64,000 nt of DNA, taken from contig JAJEAA010000023.1 in assembly GCA_022824365.1 (NCBI GenBank), positions 124,001 through 188,000 on the forward strand, read 5' to 3'. The position numbers and the translations under genes are program-made. Source of the stretch: Anaerolineae bacterium (lineage in GTDB: Bacteria; Chloroflexota; Anaerolineae; Aggregatilineales; Phototrophicaceae). The notes beneath the pieces were generated by a model that saw nothing but the letters and a program-made list of their open reading frames with translations, did not search any database and was not told the DNA's origin. This document shows positions 44,558-53,108 of the stretch, one piece after another (positions within the stretch are counted from its first letter, which is position 1; each line of letters starts with the position of its first letter).

Positions 44558-45601
44558 CTAAGCCGGTACAAGGACCGATTTCACATTCTCCCCCGACTCC
44601 ATCTGCTCGAAAGCCGCTTCCCAATCCCCCAGCGCGTAGACCCCGCCGATGATGGGCGCCAGGTCGATTTGCCCGGTTGACAGCAATTGCAGCGCCCGCT
44701 CCCAGGTATCGTACAGATGGCTGAAGCAGCCCTGCAGCGTGACGGCTTTCTGCACCAGCGGATCGAGATTGAAATCCAGCGGCTGCGGACCCCAGCCGAT
44801 TTTGGTGATCGTCCCGTTCGGGCGGACCATCTCCAGCGCCGATTTCAAGGCGATGCTGACGCCGCTGCAATCGACGATCAAGTCCGCGCCGTAGCCATCG
44901 CCCAGCGAGCGCGCTAGCTCCAGTGGGTCGGCTTCATCGATGTTCAGCGTCTGCGTCGCGCCGATCTCGGCCGCCACCGTCAGCCGGCGTTTGTCATGGC
45001 GCGTGCCCAGCATGACGATCTCGCTCGCGCCGCGCAGCTTGGCTATGAAGAGCGCCATCATGCCGATGGGTCCCGGTCCCTGTATCACCACGATATCGCC
45101 CGGGCGGAGGACCGGCGTCTTCTCCACCAAGGCGTTGTAAGCGACGCAGATCGGCTCGGTAAGCGAGGCTTGCTCGAATGTCACGTTTTCCGGGATATGA
45201 TGCAGGATTTGCTGGCGCGCGGTCACGTATTGCGTGAAGGCGCCATCGTAAAGCGCGCCGTAGCCCAGGCGATGCGGGCATTGATTATAATCGCCGGAAT
45301 GGCAGTAGGCGCAATTGCCGCAGACCTCGGCCGCCGTCTCCACCGCCACGCGGTCGCCAAGCTTGAAAGTCTCAACGCCTGCGCCGACTGCCGCCACCGT
45401 CCCGCAGAATTCGTGGCCCAGCACCAGCGGCAGCTTGATCGCCCAGCTCTGATGATCGCGCCACATGTGCAGGTCGCTGCCACAGACGCCGGCCGCGCCC
45501 ACTTCGACGACCACCTGGCCGGGCGCGGGGTCGGGCGGCTGCGGGATATCGCGCAGTTCGACATTTTTATCTTCGCGTCCGTATTTTATTAGAGCGTCCA
45601 T
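44558..45601 (-). CDS. Zinc-dependent alcohol/polyol dehydrogenase
   Basis: A 347-residue medium-chain dehydrogenase. Catalytic zinc ligands are in AGVCGSDLHMW and LVLGHEFCGTV; the structural-zinc cysteines are in CGNCAYCHSGDYNQC. NAD(P) binding: VVIQGPGPIGMMALFIAK. The pattern matches sorbitol/L-threonine/galactitol dehydrogenases. AAGGGAAC precedes the ATG. Being upstream of the HPS/KGPDC-like gene it may produce the keto-sugar precursor; substrate not set by sequence. Confidence 0.87.
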   Translation of the reverse strand: MDALIKYGREDKNVELRDIPQPPDPAPGQVVVEVGAAGVCGSDLHMWRDHQSWAIKLPLVLGHEFCGTVAAVGAGVETFKLGDRVAVETAAEVCGNCAYCHSGDYNQCPHRLGYGALYDGAFTQYVTARQQILHHIPENVTFEQASLTEPICVAYNALVEKTPVLRPGDIVVIQGPGPIGMMALFIAKLRGASEIVMLGTRHDKRRLTVAAEIGATQTLNIDEADPLELARSLGDGYGADLIVDCSGVSIALKSALEMVRPNGTITKIGWGPQPLDFNLDPLVQKAVTLQGCFSHLYDTWERALQLLSTGQIDLAPIIGGVYALGDWEAAFEQMESGENVKSVLVPA

Positions 45602-45681
45602 TCAACAGGTTCCCTTAAAGGTAAAAATGTGCAAGACGGAGCAGGCTATTGCATGATTTAGATTGTTGGGCTTCGGCACGC

Positions 45682-46257
45682 TCAGGAGTTGGGGAAAAGC
45701 AAGTTTAGCTCCAGTTTGAAGCCGGGCAAAACCCCCTCGCCCGACAGGTTGCCATCTCGCCCGACAAATTCAATGTTCAGCCCGGAGTCTGCACTCGCGC
45801 GGCAGACATCCACCCCTTTTTCCGCCGGCAAAACGATCCATACCAGCGTTGTGCCATTAGCCAAGTACACGGCGGCTTTACGTCGGACTTCTTGCAATGA
45901 ATCGGTAGGAGACTTGATTTCGACGGCTAAGTCGGGCATTGCCGGCACAAATTTCTTGGGAAATGGCTGTGGCGCCCTCGCTTTGCTGATAAAGGCGACA
46001 TCAGGCCCCAACACGGTGTGGCGGTCATTGGGCGGATAATAGCCGGTTTCCACGGTACCTCTACCCAAGTCATGTTTCTCAAGAAACACCCGCATATAAT
46101 ACGCGATTTCAAAGGCTAGATTGCCGTGTTCTCCACCTGGCGGCATGGTCCAAACCAACTCCCCGTCAATGAGATAGCAGTCTCTGTTGGCATTTTCCGG
46201 GCGATGTGAAAGTTCCCAGACATCGTCGACCGTGTAAAGTTTCTCTTGGATCGCCAT
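45682..46257 (-). CDS. Uma2 family (DUF820) putative nuclease
   Basis: A 191-residue second Uma2 member, divergent from the one at 9789. Motifs: LYTVDDVWELSHRPENANRD at the start, VLGPDVAFISKA, and MPDLAVEIKSPTDSLQEVRR with a full PD..ExK active-site pattern. The tail VWIVLPAEKGVDVCRA is typical. Cellular role not established. It stands alone between sugar genes. Confidence 0.85.
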   Translation of the reverse strand: MAIQEKLYTVDDVWELSHRPENANRDCYLIDGELVWTMPPGGEHGNLAFEIAYYMRVFLEKHDLGRGTVETGYYPPNDRHTVLGPDVAFISKARAPQPFPKKFVPAMPDLAVEIKSPTDSLQEVRRKAAVYLANGTTLVWIVLPAEKGVDVCRASADSGLNIEFVGRDGNLSGEGVLPGFKLELNLLFPNS

Positions 46258-46356
46258 TGTGTACTCTTTGCTTAACGCCTAAGTTTCCCGAGTATAGCAT
46301 ATTCCTCAACGGCGCCGCATGAAGCAAGCGGCGGTGAGCCTGTTACTATTCAGGAC

Positions 46357-47244
46357 TCAGGAATACTTGTCGCGCATCATGTGCAGGTACTCCAGCGACG
46401 CGCGCATTTCATCCATGCCGTTCATGCCGTCTTCGATGCTGACCCAGCCCGCGTATCCAACATCGCGCAGGATCGAAAAGATCGCCTCGTAGTCGTTCAG
46501 CCCCTTGCCGGTCACGCCATGTTGCAGCGCTGGCGAATAGCCTATTGACCCATCGCTGTCTCGCAGATCATCAAGCGTGTATCCCTCGCTCAGGTAGCGG
46601 TCGCTGGCGTGTACGCTCACCACCCTCTCCGCCACCGCCCGCAGCAATTCAAGCGGATCATCGCCGGCCACGATGGCGTTGGACGGGTCATATTGCACGC
46701 CGAAATATTCCCGCTCGGGAATGGCTTCAAGCAACTCGAGGAAGACATCCATCTTCTGGGCGAATTCCGGATACTGCCAGAAGCCGTCTTTGTAATGATT
46801 CTCCAAGCCAAGGATGACACCTTGTTCCCGCGCCACCGGCAGCACCTGCTCGATACATTCGACCACCCAAGCCAGCCCCTGCTCGCGCGGGACATGCGGG
46901 TAGCGCTGGCCGCTGAGCACACGGCAGACGGCGCCCTCGCCGCCGAGCAGGCGCGTCACGCGGATCATCGTCGCTTCGCGCTCGACGGCGCGTTGGCGCT
47001 CGTCAGGGTCGGGATGGGTGAAGTTGGGCGAGCAGCAGAGCATGGGCATTTCAAAGCCGGCTTGCTGTATCGCATCCCGCACTTGCAGGATGTAGGCATC
47101 GTCGAGGCTGGTGAAGAAACCCTCGTACATCTCCAGCCCCTCGGCCGGCAGGGACTTCGCCATCTCGATCCACTCGAATACCGTCATCGTCCGGTCGCCG
47201 GCGATTTTATCGAGGTAACACTTGGGAAAGGCGGAAATCTTCAT
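46357..47244 (-). CDS. Sugar phosphate isomerase/epimerase-like TIM barrel
   Basis: A 295-residue AP-endonuclease-2-fold protein. Metal-ligand strands are visible: GLEMYEGFF, VILGLENHYKDGFWQYPEF (Glu, His), FGVQYDPSNAIVAGDDP (Asp), VSVHASDRY (His) and GWVSIEDGMNGMDE (Glu). The family includes inosose dehydratases, hydroxypyruvate isomerases, epimerases and 3-keto-glycoside eliminases. It lies upstream of the second sugar locus with several Gfo/Idh/MocA enzymes, a frequent partner set. Exact reaction unknown. Confidence 0.82.
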   Translation of the reverse strand: MKISAFPKCYLDKIAGDRTMTVFEWIEMAKSLPAEGLEMYEGFFTSLDDAYILQVRDAIQQAGFEMPMLCCSPNFTHPDPDERQRAVEREATMIRVTRLLGGEGAVCRVLSGQRYPHVPREQGLAWVVECIEQVLPVAREQGVILGLENHYKDGFWQYPEFAQKMDVFLELLEAIPEREYFGVQYDPSNAIVAGDDPLELLRAVAERVVSVHASDRYLSEGYTLDDLRDSDGSIGYSPALQHGVTGKGLNDYEAIFSILRDVGYAGWVSIEDGMNGMDEMRASLEYLHMMRDKYS

Positions 47245-47265
47245 AACATTAGCTTCGCCGGCAGG

Positions 47266-47667
47266 CTACGTTCCGCAGGCGCTGTATAAGACAATTCGCG
47301 TGGCTTTGCTGCCGTCCGGCTTTTCGATCTCTTCGATGAAGCGATCGGCCCAAGCCAGGCCGCGCGTCTTGCCTGAATTGAGTATCTCCAAGGTCAGGTC
47401 TTGGTAGAATTTCCGCACGGTTTCCTCATCGTCTTCGGTCTCCATAATCCAGCGTGTCTCGCCCAGGGCGCGCGGACGGAAAAGGTCATACTGAATGTCG
47501 CCGATAGTCTCAGCGCCCGGGTAGGGCTGCGCCCACCAATTCTCGATATCATAATTGCACTTGATATCGGCCAGCAATATTATGAGGGCAATAATGGACG
47601 CTGATACGCCAATGAGCACCGTAAAGAGCCGCGGCAGACTGGTCGTTTTGCGATTCGGTTCCCACAT
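47266..47667 (-). CDS. Hypothetical single-pass membrane protein
   Basis: A 133-residue protein: N-terminal basic stretch, one membrane helix (about residues 14-34, FTVLIGVSASIIALIILLAD), then an exported domain with ETRWIMETEDDEETVRKFYQ and IVLYSACGT at the end. The latter region resembles small alpha/beta domains found in Chloroflexota secreted proteins, but I do not recognise it. It ends 21 bp before the isomerase-like gene and could be co-transcribed. Confidence 0.55.
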   Translation of the reverse strand: MWEPNRKTTSLPRLFTVLIGVSASIIALIILLADIKCNYDIENWWAQPYPGAETIGDIQYDLFRPRALGETRWIMETEDDEETVRKFYQDLTLEILNSGKTRGLAWADRFIEEIEKPDGSKATRIVLYSACGT

Positions 47668-47825
47668 ATATCAAGCCTCTGGTTGTCTGTCGAGCGCCGA
47701 ATTGGGCGACGCCCGATGCAGCGAAGCATACAAGATTGCGCTGCCGCTGTAAATCCGACGAATTGCCGCGTATCGCTCGAATTTCGCCTATTGCGCGGCG
47801 CGGACGATGGTGTTATAGTCGCGCA

Positions 47826-47847
47826 TTGTACATACATTTATGTACAA
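47826..47847. promoter_or_regulatory. AraR/GntR-type operator palindrome
   Basis: TTGTACATA, 4-base spacer CATT, TATGTACAA: a perfect 9-bp inverted repeat, 35 bp before the regulator's ATG. GntR-type operators and especially those of AraR (core TTGTACGTACAA) share the TTGTAC..GTACAA halves. It is probably the autoregulatory site of the downstream gene. Confidence 0.65.
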
Positions 47848-47882
47848 ATCTAAAGTGCTTATTGCCGACCTACGTGGTCTTT

Positions 47883-49067
47883 ATGCGCGATAAACTCGAT
47901 AAGATCCGGCTGGATCACAACAGTTATATCTCCCTGCACGTTCAGTTGCACAACCAGTTGCGGCGTCTGATCGTCTCTGAGCGTTGGCGGCACAGCGAGC
48001 GCATTCCCACCGAAACGCAACTGGCGCGCCACCTGGATATCAGCCGTACCACCGTGCGTATCGCTCTTCAGCGACTGGAAGTTGAAGGCATGATCAAACG
48101 GACGGCGGGGCGAGGCACCTTTGTCACCTGGCAGCCGCAGGACCAATCCGGCAGCCGCTCCATCGGTTATATCACGCACAGCTTCCATAACGAGATCCAC
48201 AGCATCTTGCTCGGCAGCGCCGAGACCGAGTTGCGCTCGGCCGGTTACCAGGTCATCTTCAGCAACGCGACGACCCTGGCCGAAGAAGCGACCATCCTCG
48301 AGCAATTGCTGGAAGAGAATATCGCCGGATTAACCATTTGGGCCAGCGCCCAGCCAGCTGAGGAGACCTTCGCCATCCTCCAGGAGTATCAGCGCCGGGC
48401 GATTCCCATTGTCTTTCTTGACCGCAGGGTCAACGGCATCAAGGCGGATTATGTGGCGAGCGACAATTTCGGCGGCGCCTACGATCTGGTCGCGCATCTT
48501 ATCGCCCTGGGGCACGAGAATATCGTCCAGTTAATGCCAAATATAGAAGGACTCCGCCCGGTTGACGAACGCCATCGCGGTTATGTGGCGGCGGTGACCG
48601 ACCATGATCTGCCTGCTTATGCCCCCTGGAAGATCAACCCGCCGGAACGACAAGAATTCCACGAAACCGACATCTATTCCCTGGTCGGCGAGCAGAGCCA
48701 ACAGATCATCGAGCAAGTGGTGGAGCTGATGAACGCGGTCGAGACCAAACCAACGGCGATCGCCTGTGTCAACGACATTCTCGCAATCATCACCATCAGC
48801 GCCCTGCAGGAGATCGGCATCAAGGTGCCGGACGAGGTATCGGTGGTGGGCTTCGACGATATTAGCATGGCGTCGCATATCAGCGTCCCGCTTACGACCG
48901 TAGCGCAAGATGCCTATGAACTGGGCAAATCCGCGTCAAAGCATCTGCTTGATCGCCTGGAGGGTGATGATTCGCCGCCCCGCGCTTGCGCCGTTCCAAC
49001 TCGCTTGCGCATCCGCGCGTCAACCGCGGCGCCCCTGGTGGACGCCGGCAGAATCTTATCGACCTGA
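47883..49067 (+). CDS. GntR-LacI chimeric (AraR-type) transcriptional regulator
   Basis: A 394-residue regulator from ATG 47883. Residues about 1-75 form a GntR winged helix (LHNQLRRLIVSERWRHSERI; LARHLDISRTTVRIALQRLE; GMIKRTAGRGTFVT). The rest is a LacI/periplasmic-binding-like sugar sensor (IGYITHSFHNEIHSILLGSA; IPIVFLDRRVNGIKADYVAS; VSVVGFDDISMASHISVPLT). This domain order is that of AraR. A perfect TTGTACATA palindrome lies upstream. It precedes the plus-strand transporter operon by about 150 bp and most likely controls it. Confidence 0.88.
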   Translation: MRDKLDKIRLDHNSYISLHVQLHNQLRRLIVSERWRHSERIPTETQLARHLDISRTTVRIALQRLEVEGMIKRTAGRGTFVTWQPQDQSGSRSIGYITHSFHNEIHSILLGSAETELRSAGYQVIFSNATTLAEEATILEQLLEENIAGLTIWASAQPAEETFAILQEYQRRAIPIVFLDRRVNGIKADYVASDNFGGAYDLVAHLIALGHENIVQLMPNIEGLRPVDERHRGYVAAVTDHDLPAYAPWKINPPERQEFHETDIYSLVGEQSQQIIEQVVELMNAVETKPTAIACVNDILAIITISALQEIGIKVPDEVSVVGFDDISMASHISVPLTTVAQDAYELGKSASKHLLDRLEGDDSPPRACAVPTRLRIRASTAAPLVDAGRILST

Positions 49068-49219
49068 CGAAGGAGGCGCTATCGCAGAAACTTGAACCGC
49101 ATTTCCCAAGGGGTTCCCGGGCGCCGCTGACGCGCCCGTCATCCCGCAAAGGATGACAAACCAATCCCGGAGTCGGCATTCGTTTCTTTTCATTGGCTAA
49201 GTGTGTAGGAGATAAACAC

Positions 49220-50977
49220 ATGAAAGCAAGAACACTTCTTCTCGTCCTTCTCGTCGGCGTCCTGGCCGTCTTCAGCCTTACGGCTGTGGCGCAAGATGTC
49301 GCGCGTGAAGATACCGTCGTCTTTGACATCGACGGTCCCGCTGGCGCAGTCGCCAACTTCGACCAGATGAACTGGATGCTGCCCAACAGCCACCGCAACA
49401 AGGGCTTGCATCAAGCCGTTTCCGAGCCGCTTTTCATCCTCAACTATGAAACGGGTGAAATCATGCCTTGGCTGGCCGAGAGCATGGAAGCCAACGACGC
49501 GCTTGACGTTTGGACCCTGAACCTGCGCGAAGGCGCGGAATGGTCCGATGGCGAAGCCTTTGATGCGGAAGACGTGCTGTTTACCATCAATCTGCTGCTG
49601 GGCGACGAGACCGGGTCGCTGAACAACGCTGGCAACGTCCAGACCTGGGTCGAAAGCGTCGAGGCTGTTGACGATCTGACCGTTCAGTTCAACCTGACGC
49701 AGCCGAACCCGCGCTTCCAACTGGACTTCTTCTCGGTCCGCATCTGGGGCGGCATCAACATGCTGCCCGAGCATGTCTGGCACGACAAGGATCCCTTCAC
49801 CTTCAAGTTCTTTGATCCCGAACAGAGTTGGCCCCTCGGCACCGGTCCCTACGTCATCACCTCCGCCAACGAAACCACCTGGATCTACGATCGCAATGAC
49901 GATTGGTGGGGCGCCAAGACCGGCGTCTTCAAGCTGCCAGAACCGCAACGCGCCGTTTGGGTCGTGACCGGCAACGATCAGATCCGCACGACCATGGCTG
50001 TCAACAACGAACTCGACAGCATCATGGATGTCACGCGGGGCGCTTTCGAAGCCATGCAGGCGCAGAACGACAAGATCTTCGCCTGGGTCGAAGGCATGCC
50101 CTTCGTATGGCTGGATCCCTGCCCGCGCCAGCTTTCCTTCCAGACACAGGTGGAGCCTTGGGACAACCCCGAAATGCGCTGGGCCATCAACCACGCCATC
50201 AGCCGCCAGCAAGTGATTGATATTGCCTATGAAGGCGTCACCATCCCTTCGCGTACCCTCTACGTCGAATATGGCGGCATGTTCCCCTTCATCGACGCCA
50301 TTGAAGATGCCGGCATGAGCTTCAACACGGAAGCCGACCTCGACGCGGCTGCCGCGCTGCTGGAGAACAACGGCTACTCGCGCAATGACGACGGCCGCTG
50401 GGTCAATATGGATGGCAACGCCCTCAGCCTGGAGATTCAGGTTCATGAAGGCTTCATCGAAAAGCGCCGTATCACCACCAACCTGGTTGAGCAGCTGCAG
50501 ACCTTCGGCATCGAAGCCACGGCTGGCGTCATTGCTGGGGCGACCTGGAACGACAACAAGCGTTTCGGCAACTACGAATCCACCACCGATTGGGATGCCT
50601 GCGGCTCCATCAACGAACCCTGGGCTTCGCTGGATCGCTACACCTCGCGCTGGTGGGTCCCCATCGGCGAATTTTCTTCGGGCAACAACCATGTCCGCTG
50701 GGATGGCGCGAACAACGAAGCCTATAGCGAGATCGTCGGACAGCTCGGTTCGCTGCCTCTGGGTCACCCGGACGCAATCGATTTGGTCGTGGAAGCTTAT
50801 GGCTACCTCTACGAGGATCTGCCCTTCATTCCGCTGAACCAGGCGACCAAGCTGATCCCCTTCAACAGCACCTACTGGGAAGGCTGGCCCACGTCCGAGA
50901 ACAACTGGAACCACCCGGCTACCTGGTGGCAATCGACGCATCAATTCTTCCAGGAGATTCACAAAGCTGGAATGTAA
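49220..50977 (+). CDS. Family-5 extracellular solute-binding protein
   Basis: A 585-residue precursor. ATG 49220 is chosen for its AGGAGAT RBS and signal peptide (MKARTLLLVLLVGVLAVFSL, cleavage near TAVAQDV). SBP_bac_5 landmarks: EWSDGEAFDAEDVLFTINLL, GGINMLPEHVWHDKDPFTF, MRWAINHAISRQQVIDIAYE. It delivers substrate to the two permeases downstream. A 12-bp-arm hairpin follows the stop codon, a usual means of making binding protein in excess. Confidence 0.9.
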   Translation: MKARTLLLVLLVGVLAVFSLTAVAQDVAREDTVVFDIDGPAGAVANFDQMNWMLPNSHRNKGLHQAVSEPLFILNYETGEIMPWLAESMEANDALDVWTLNLREGAEWSDGEAFDAEDVLFTINLLLGDETGSLNNAGNVQTWVESVEAVDDLTVQFNLTQPNPRFQLDFFSVRIWGGINMLPEHVWHDKDPFTFKFFDPEQSWPLGTGPYVITSANETTWIYDRNDDWWGAKTGVFKLPEPQRAVWVVTGNDQIRTTMAVNNELDSIMDVTRGAFEAMQAQNDKIFAWVEGMPFVWLDPCPRQLSFQTQVEPWDNPEMRWAINHAISRQQVIDIAYEGVTIPSRTLYVEYGGMFPFIDAIEDAGMSFNTEADLDAAAALLENNGYSRNDDGRWVNMDGNALSLEIQVHEGFIEKRRITTNLVEQLQTFGIEATAGVIAGATWNDNKRFGNYESTTDWDACGSINEPWASLDRYTSRWWVPIGEFSSGNNHVRWDGANNEAYSEIVGQLGSLPLGHPDAIDLVVEAYGYLYEDLPFIPLNQATKLIPFNSTYWEGWPTSENNWNHPATWWQSTHQFFQEIHKAGM

Positions 50978-50994
50978 TTGACCAAGTACGGTTT

Positions 50995-51021
50995 GAGGTT
51001 GGGGCGCAACGCCTCAACCTC
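50995..51021 (+). terminator. Stem-loop after binding-protein gene (partial terminator/attenuator)
   Basis: GAGGTTGGGGCG (50995-51006), loop CAA, CGCCTCAACCTC (51010-51021), one mismatch in 12 pairs. A short pyrimidine-rich but not uniform T-tract follows. The position between binding-protein and permease genes suits transcript stabilisation or partial termination. Confidence 0.6.
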
Positions 51022-51137
51022 ATTCGCTTTCTCAGGCTTTCAAAATCACGATGTTCAATGATTTTCGTTTATTGTGTAGAGCCTGTAATTCTTAAACTTG
51101 GTTGACATCGCAAGCGACTATAGAGAAGGGCACTGGC

Positions 51138-52148
51138 ATGGGAGGAATATCCTTAAATTATCTGGTCCGCCGCCTATTGGTTTTTTTCCTCACGCTATGG
51201 GTAGCGGCCACCTTGATCTTCATCATCCCGCGCCTGGCGCCTGGCGACCCTATCTCAGCGATGGTGGCGCGCCTGTCTTATCAAGCCGGTTTCGTGGAAA
51301 ATTCCGATCAGATCATTGAAGGCTGGAAGGAACGCTTCGGCCTCAACGATCCGGTCTATGTACAATACCTTCGCTATATGGGCGGCCTGCTGCAAGGCGA
51401 CCTTGGCTACGCCATGGCGCGCTTTCCATCGACCGTGACGGAATTGGTCGGGCGGGCCCTGCCCTGGACAATCGGCTTAGTCGGCTTAGCGACGGCAATC
51501 TTCTTCATTGTAGGGAATCTCTGTGGCGCGTTGCTGGCATGGTACAAGACGCCAAAACTGGTCAAGGTATTGATCCCAATGTCGATGGTCTTCACCTCGA
51601 TACCACCGTTGCTGGCGGGTCTACTGCTCGCCTATGTCTTTGGCTTTCTCATACCGCTCTTCCCGCTGAACTACTCCTACGGTTTTGGTTTGCAGCCAGA
51701 ATTCACCATCGAATTCATCGCCAACGTGATTCATCATGGCTTCCTGCCGGCCATGGCGATTGTGCTCGTCACCTTTGGCTATTGGGCGCTCGGCATGCGC
51801 GGCATGATGGTCACCATCGAAGGCGAAGATTATATGATCCTGGCGCAGGCCAAAGGCTTGAAGCCCTTCTACGTCCTCTATCGCTACATGATCCGCAACG
51901 CCATCCTGCCGCAGATGACGGCGCTGGCGGTGACCATCGGCACGCTTGTCAACGGTGTGGTGCTGGTCGAAGTCATCTTTAACTACAACGGTATGGGTAC
52001 GCTGATTTTCACCGCTATCCGCGAGCAAGACTTCGGTTTGATTCAAGGCACATCCTTCATCTTGATTATGACGAGCGCCTTGGCGGTGCTCATCATTGAC
52101 TTGTCGTATCCCTTGATTGACCCGCGCATCAGCCTGGAAGGGAGATAG
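51138..52148 (+). CDS. ABC transporter permease (OppB-type)
   Basis: A 336-residue permease. ATG 51138 (MGGISLNYLVRRLLVFFLTL) with AAGGG upstream is preferred over a TTG 36 bases earlier. The OppB N-terminal block (IIPRLAPGDPISAMVARL; RFGLNDPVYVQYLRYM), six helices, coupling loop DYMILAQAKGLKPFYVLYRY and terminal LIDPRISLEGR are visible. First of two permeases of the importer; gap to the next gene is two bases. Confidence 0.88.
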   Translation: MGGISLNYLVRRLLVFFLTLWVAATLIFIIPRLAPGDPISAMVARLSYQAGFVENSDQIIEGWKERFGLNDPVYVQYLRYMGGLLQGDLGYAMARFPSTVTELVGRALPWTIGLVGLATAIFFIVGNLCGALLAWYKTPKLVKVLIPMSMVFTSIPPLLAGLLLAYVFGFLIPLFPLNYSYGFGLQPEFTIEFIANVIHHGFLPAMAIVLVTFGYWALGMRGMMVTIEGEDYMILAQAKGLKPFYVLYRYMIRNAILPQMTALAVTIGTLVNGVVLVEVIFNYNGMGTLIFTAIREQDFGLIQGTSFILIMTSALAVLIIDLSYPLIDPRISLEGR

Positions 52149-52150
52149 AC

Positions 52151-53089
52151 ATGGCGGAAGACAGAAAACCCAAAGACGCTCCTGTCGCTGGCGGCACAAA
52201 AAAAGCGGGCATCTTAAACCGCTTTGACAATCCTTGGCTCAATTGGAAGTTTCTCACCGGCGCCGGGATACTCGGCGTTCTCTTCTTCCTGATTTTCTTG
52301 GGCTATCAATTATGGGATACTAATCTGGCGCTCTCGGCCCGCGCGCCTCTTAACCTGCCTCCGGTCGGCTTTACCAACTGGCGCGGACAGGAAGGCGTCC
52401 CGGAGCACCCGCTGGGAACGGAAAACAGCGGGCGCGATATGCTGGCGATGCTAATTGTCGGAACGCCAAGAACGATCATCGTGGGCGTGATTGCGGCAAC
52501 GGTTGGTATGTTGGTCGGGATTTTACTGGGCTTCATGGCCGGCTTTCTGGGCGGTTTGTTTGATGATGTGATTCGATTAGCCGTCGACATCACCATCACC
52601 ATCCCCTCGCTGCTCGTGCTCATCGTCATTCAATCTGTCTTGGGGCGGGTAGACCTGGTGGCGATGGCGCTTCTGATTTCTCTCTTCACCTGGGCGACGC
52701 CGACCCGCTACATCCGCGCGCAGGTGCTCAGCATGCGCGAAAGCGGCTATGTGCAGATGGCGCGGCTTTCTGGCGTGCCCGTGCGCGATATCATGTTCAA
52801 GGAGATCATGCCCAACTTGCTGCCCTACCTGGCGGCGAGTTATATCGGAAATATGGCCGGCGCGATCGTTACGGCAATCGGCTTGGAGGTGCTTGGCTTC
52901 GGTCCCCAGCGCATCCCTTCCCTCGGCGTGGCGATTTTCTTTTCCGTAGAAGCGGCCGCTCTGGTACGCAATATGTGGTGGTGGTGGGGCTTCCCGACCG
53001 TCATCCTGGCTATCGTTTTCATCGCGCTGCTGCTCATCAACCTGGGCTTGGACGAGATCGCCAACCCGCGCCTGCGCAAAGCCAACTAG
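52151..53089 (+). CDS. ABC transporter permease (OppC-type)
   Basis: A 312-residue permease with RBS GGGAGAT. First helix WKFLTGAGILGVLFFLIFLG, then HPLGTENSGRDMLAMLIVGT, the standard OppC/DppC signature, and the coupling loop GYVQMARLSGVPVRDIMFKE. Ends LDEIANPRLRKAN. It pairs with the OppB-type gene to form the channel. Confidence 0.9.
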   Translation: MAEDRKPKDAPVAGGTKKAGILNRFDNPWLNWKFLTGAGILGVLFFLIFLGYQLWDTNLALSARAPLNLPPVGFTNWRGQEGVPEHPLGTENSGRDMLAMLIVGTPRTIIVGVIAATVGMLVGILLGFMAGFLGGLFDDVIRLAVDITITIPSLLVLIVIQSVLGRVDLVAMALLISLFTWATPTRYIRAQVLSMRESGYVQMARLSGVPVRDIMFKEIMPNLLPYLAASYIGNMAGAIVTAIGLEVLGFGPQRIPSLGVAIFFSVEAAALVRNMWWWWGFPTVILAIVFIALLLINLGLDEIANPRLRKAN

Positions 53090-53108
53090 CCCGAGGGAGC
53101 CACGCTAC

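Noticed and set aside
49190..50962. Minus-strand frame of about 590 codons
   Set aside because: Antisense to the solute-binding protein with a clear signal peptide and RBS; no motif in the reverse product.
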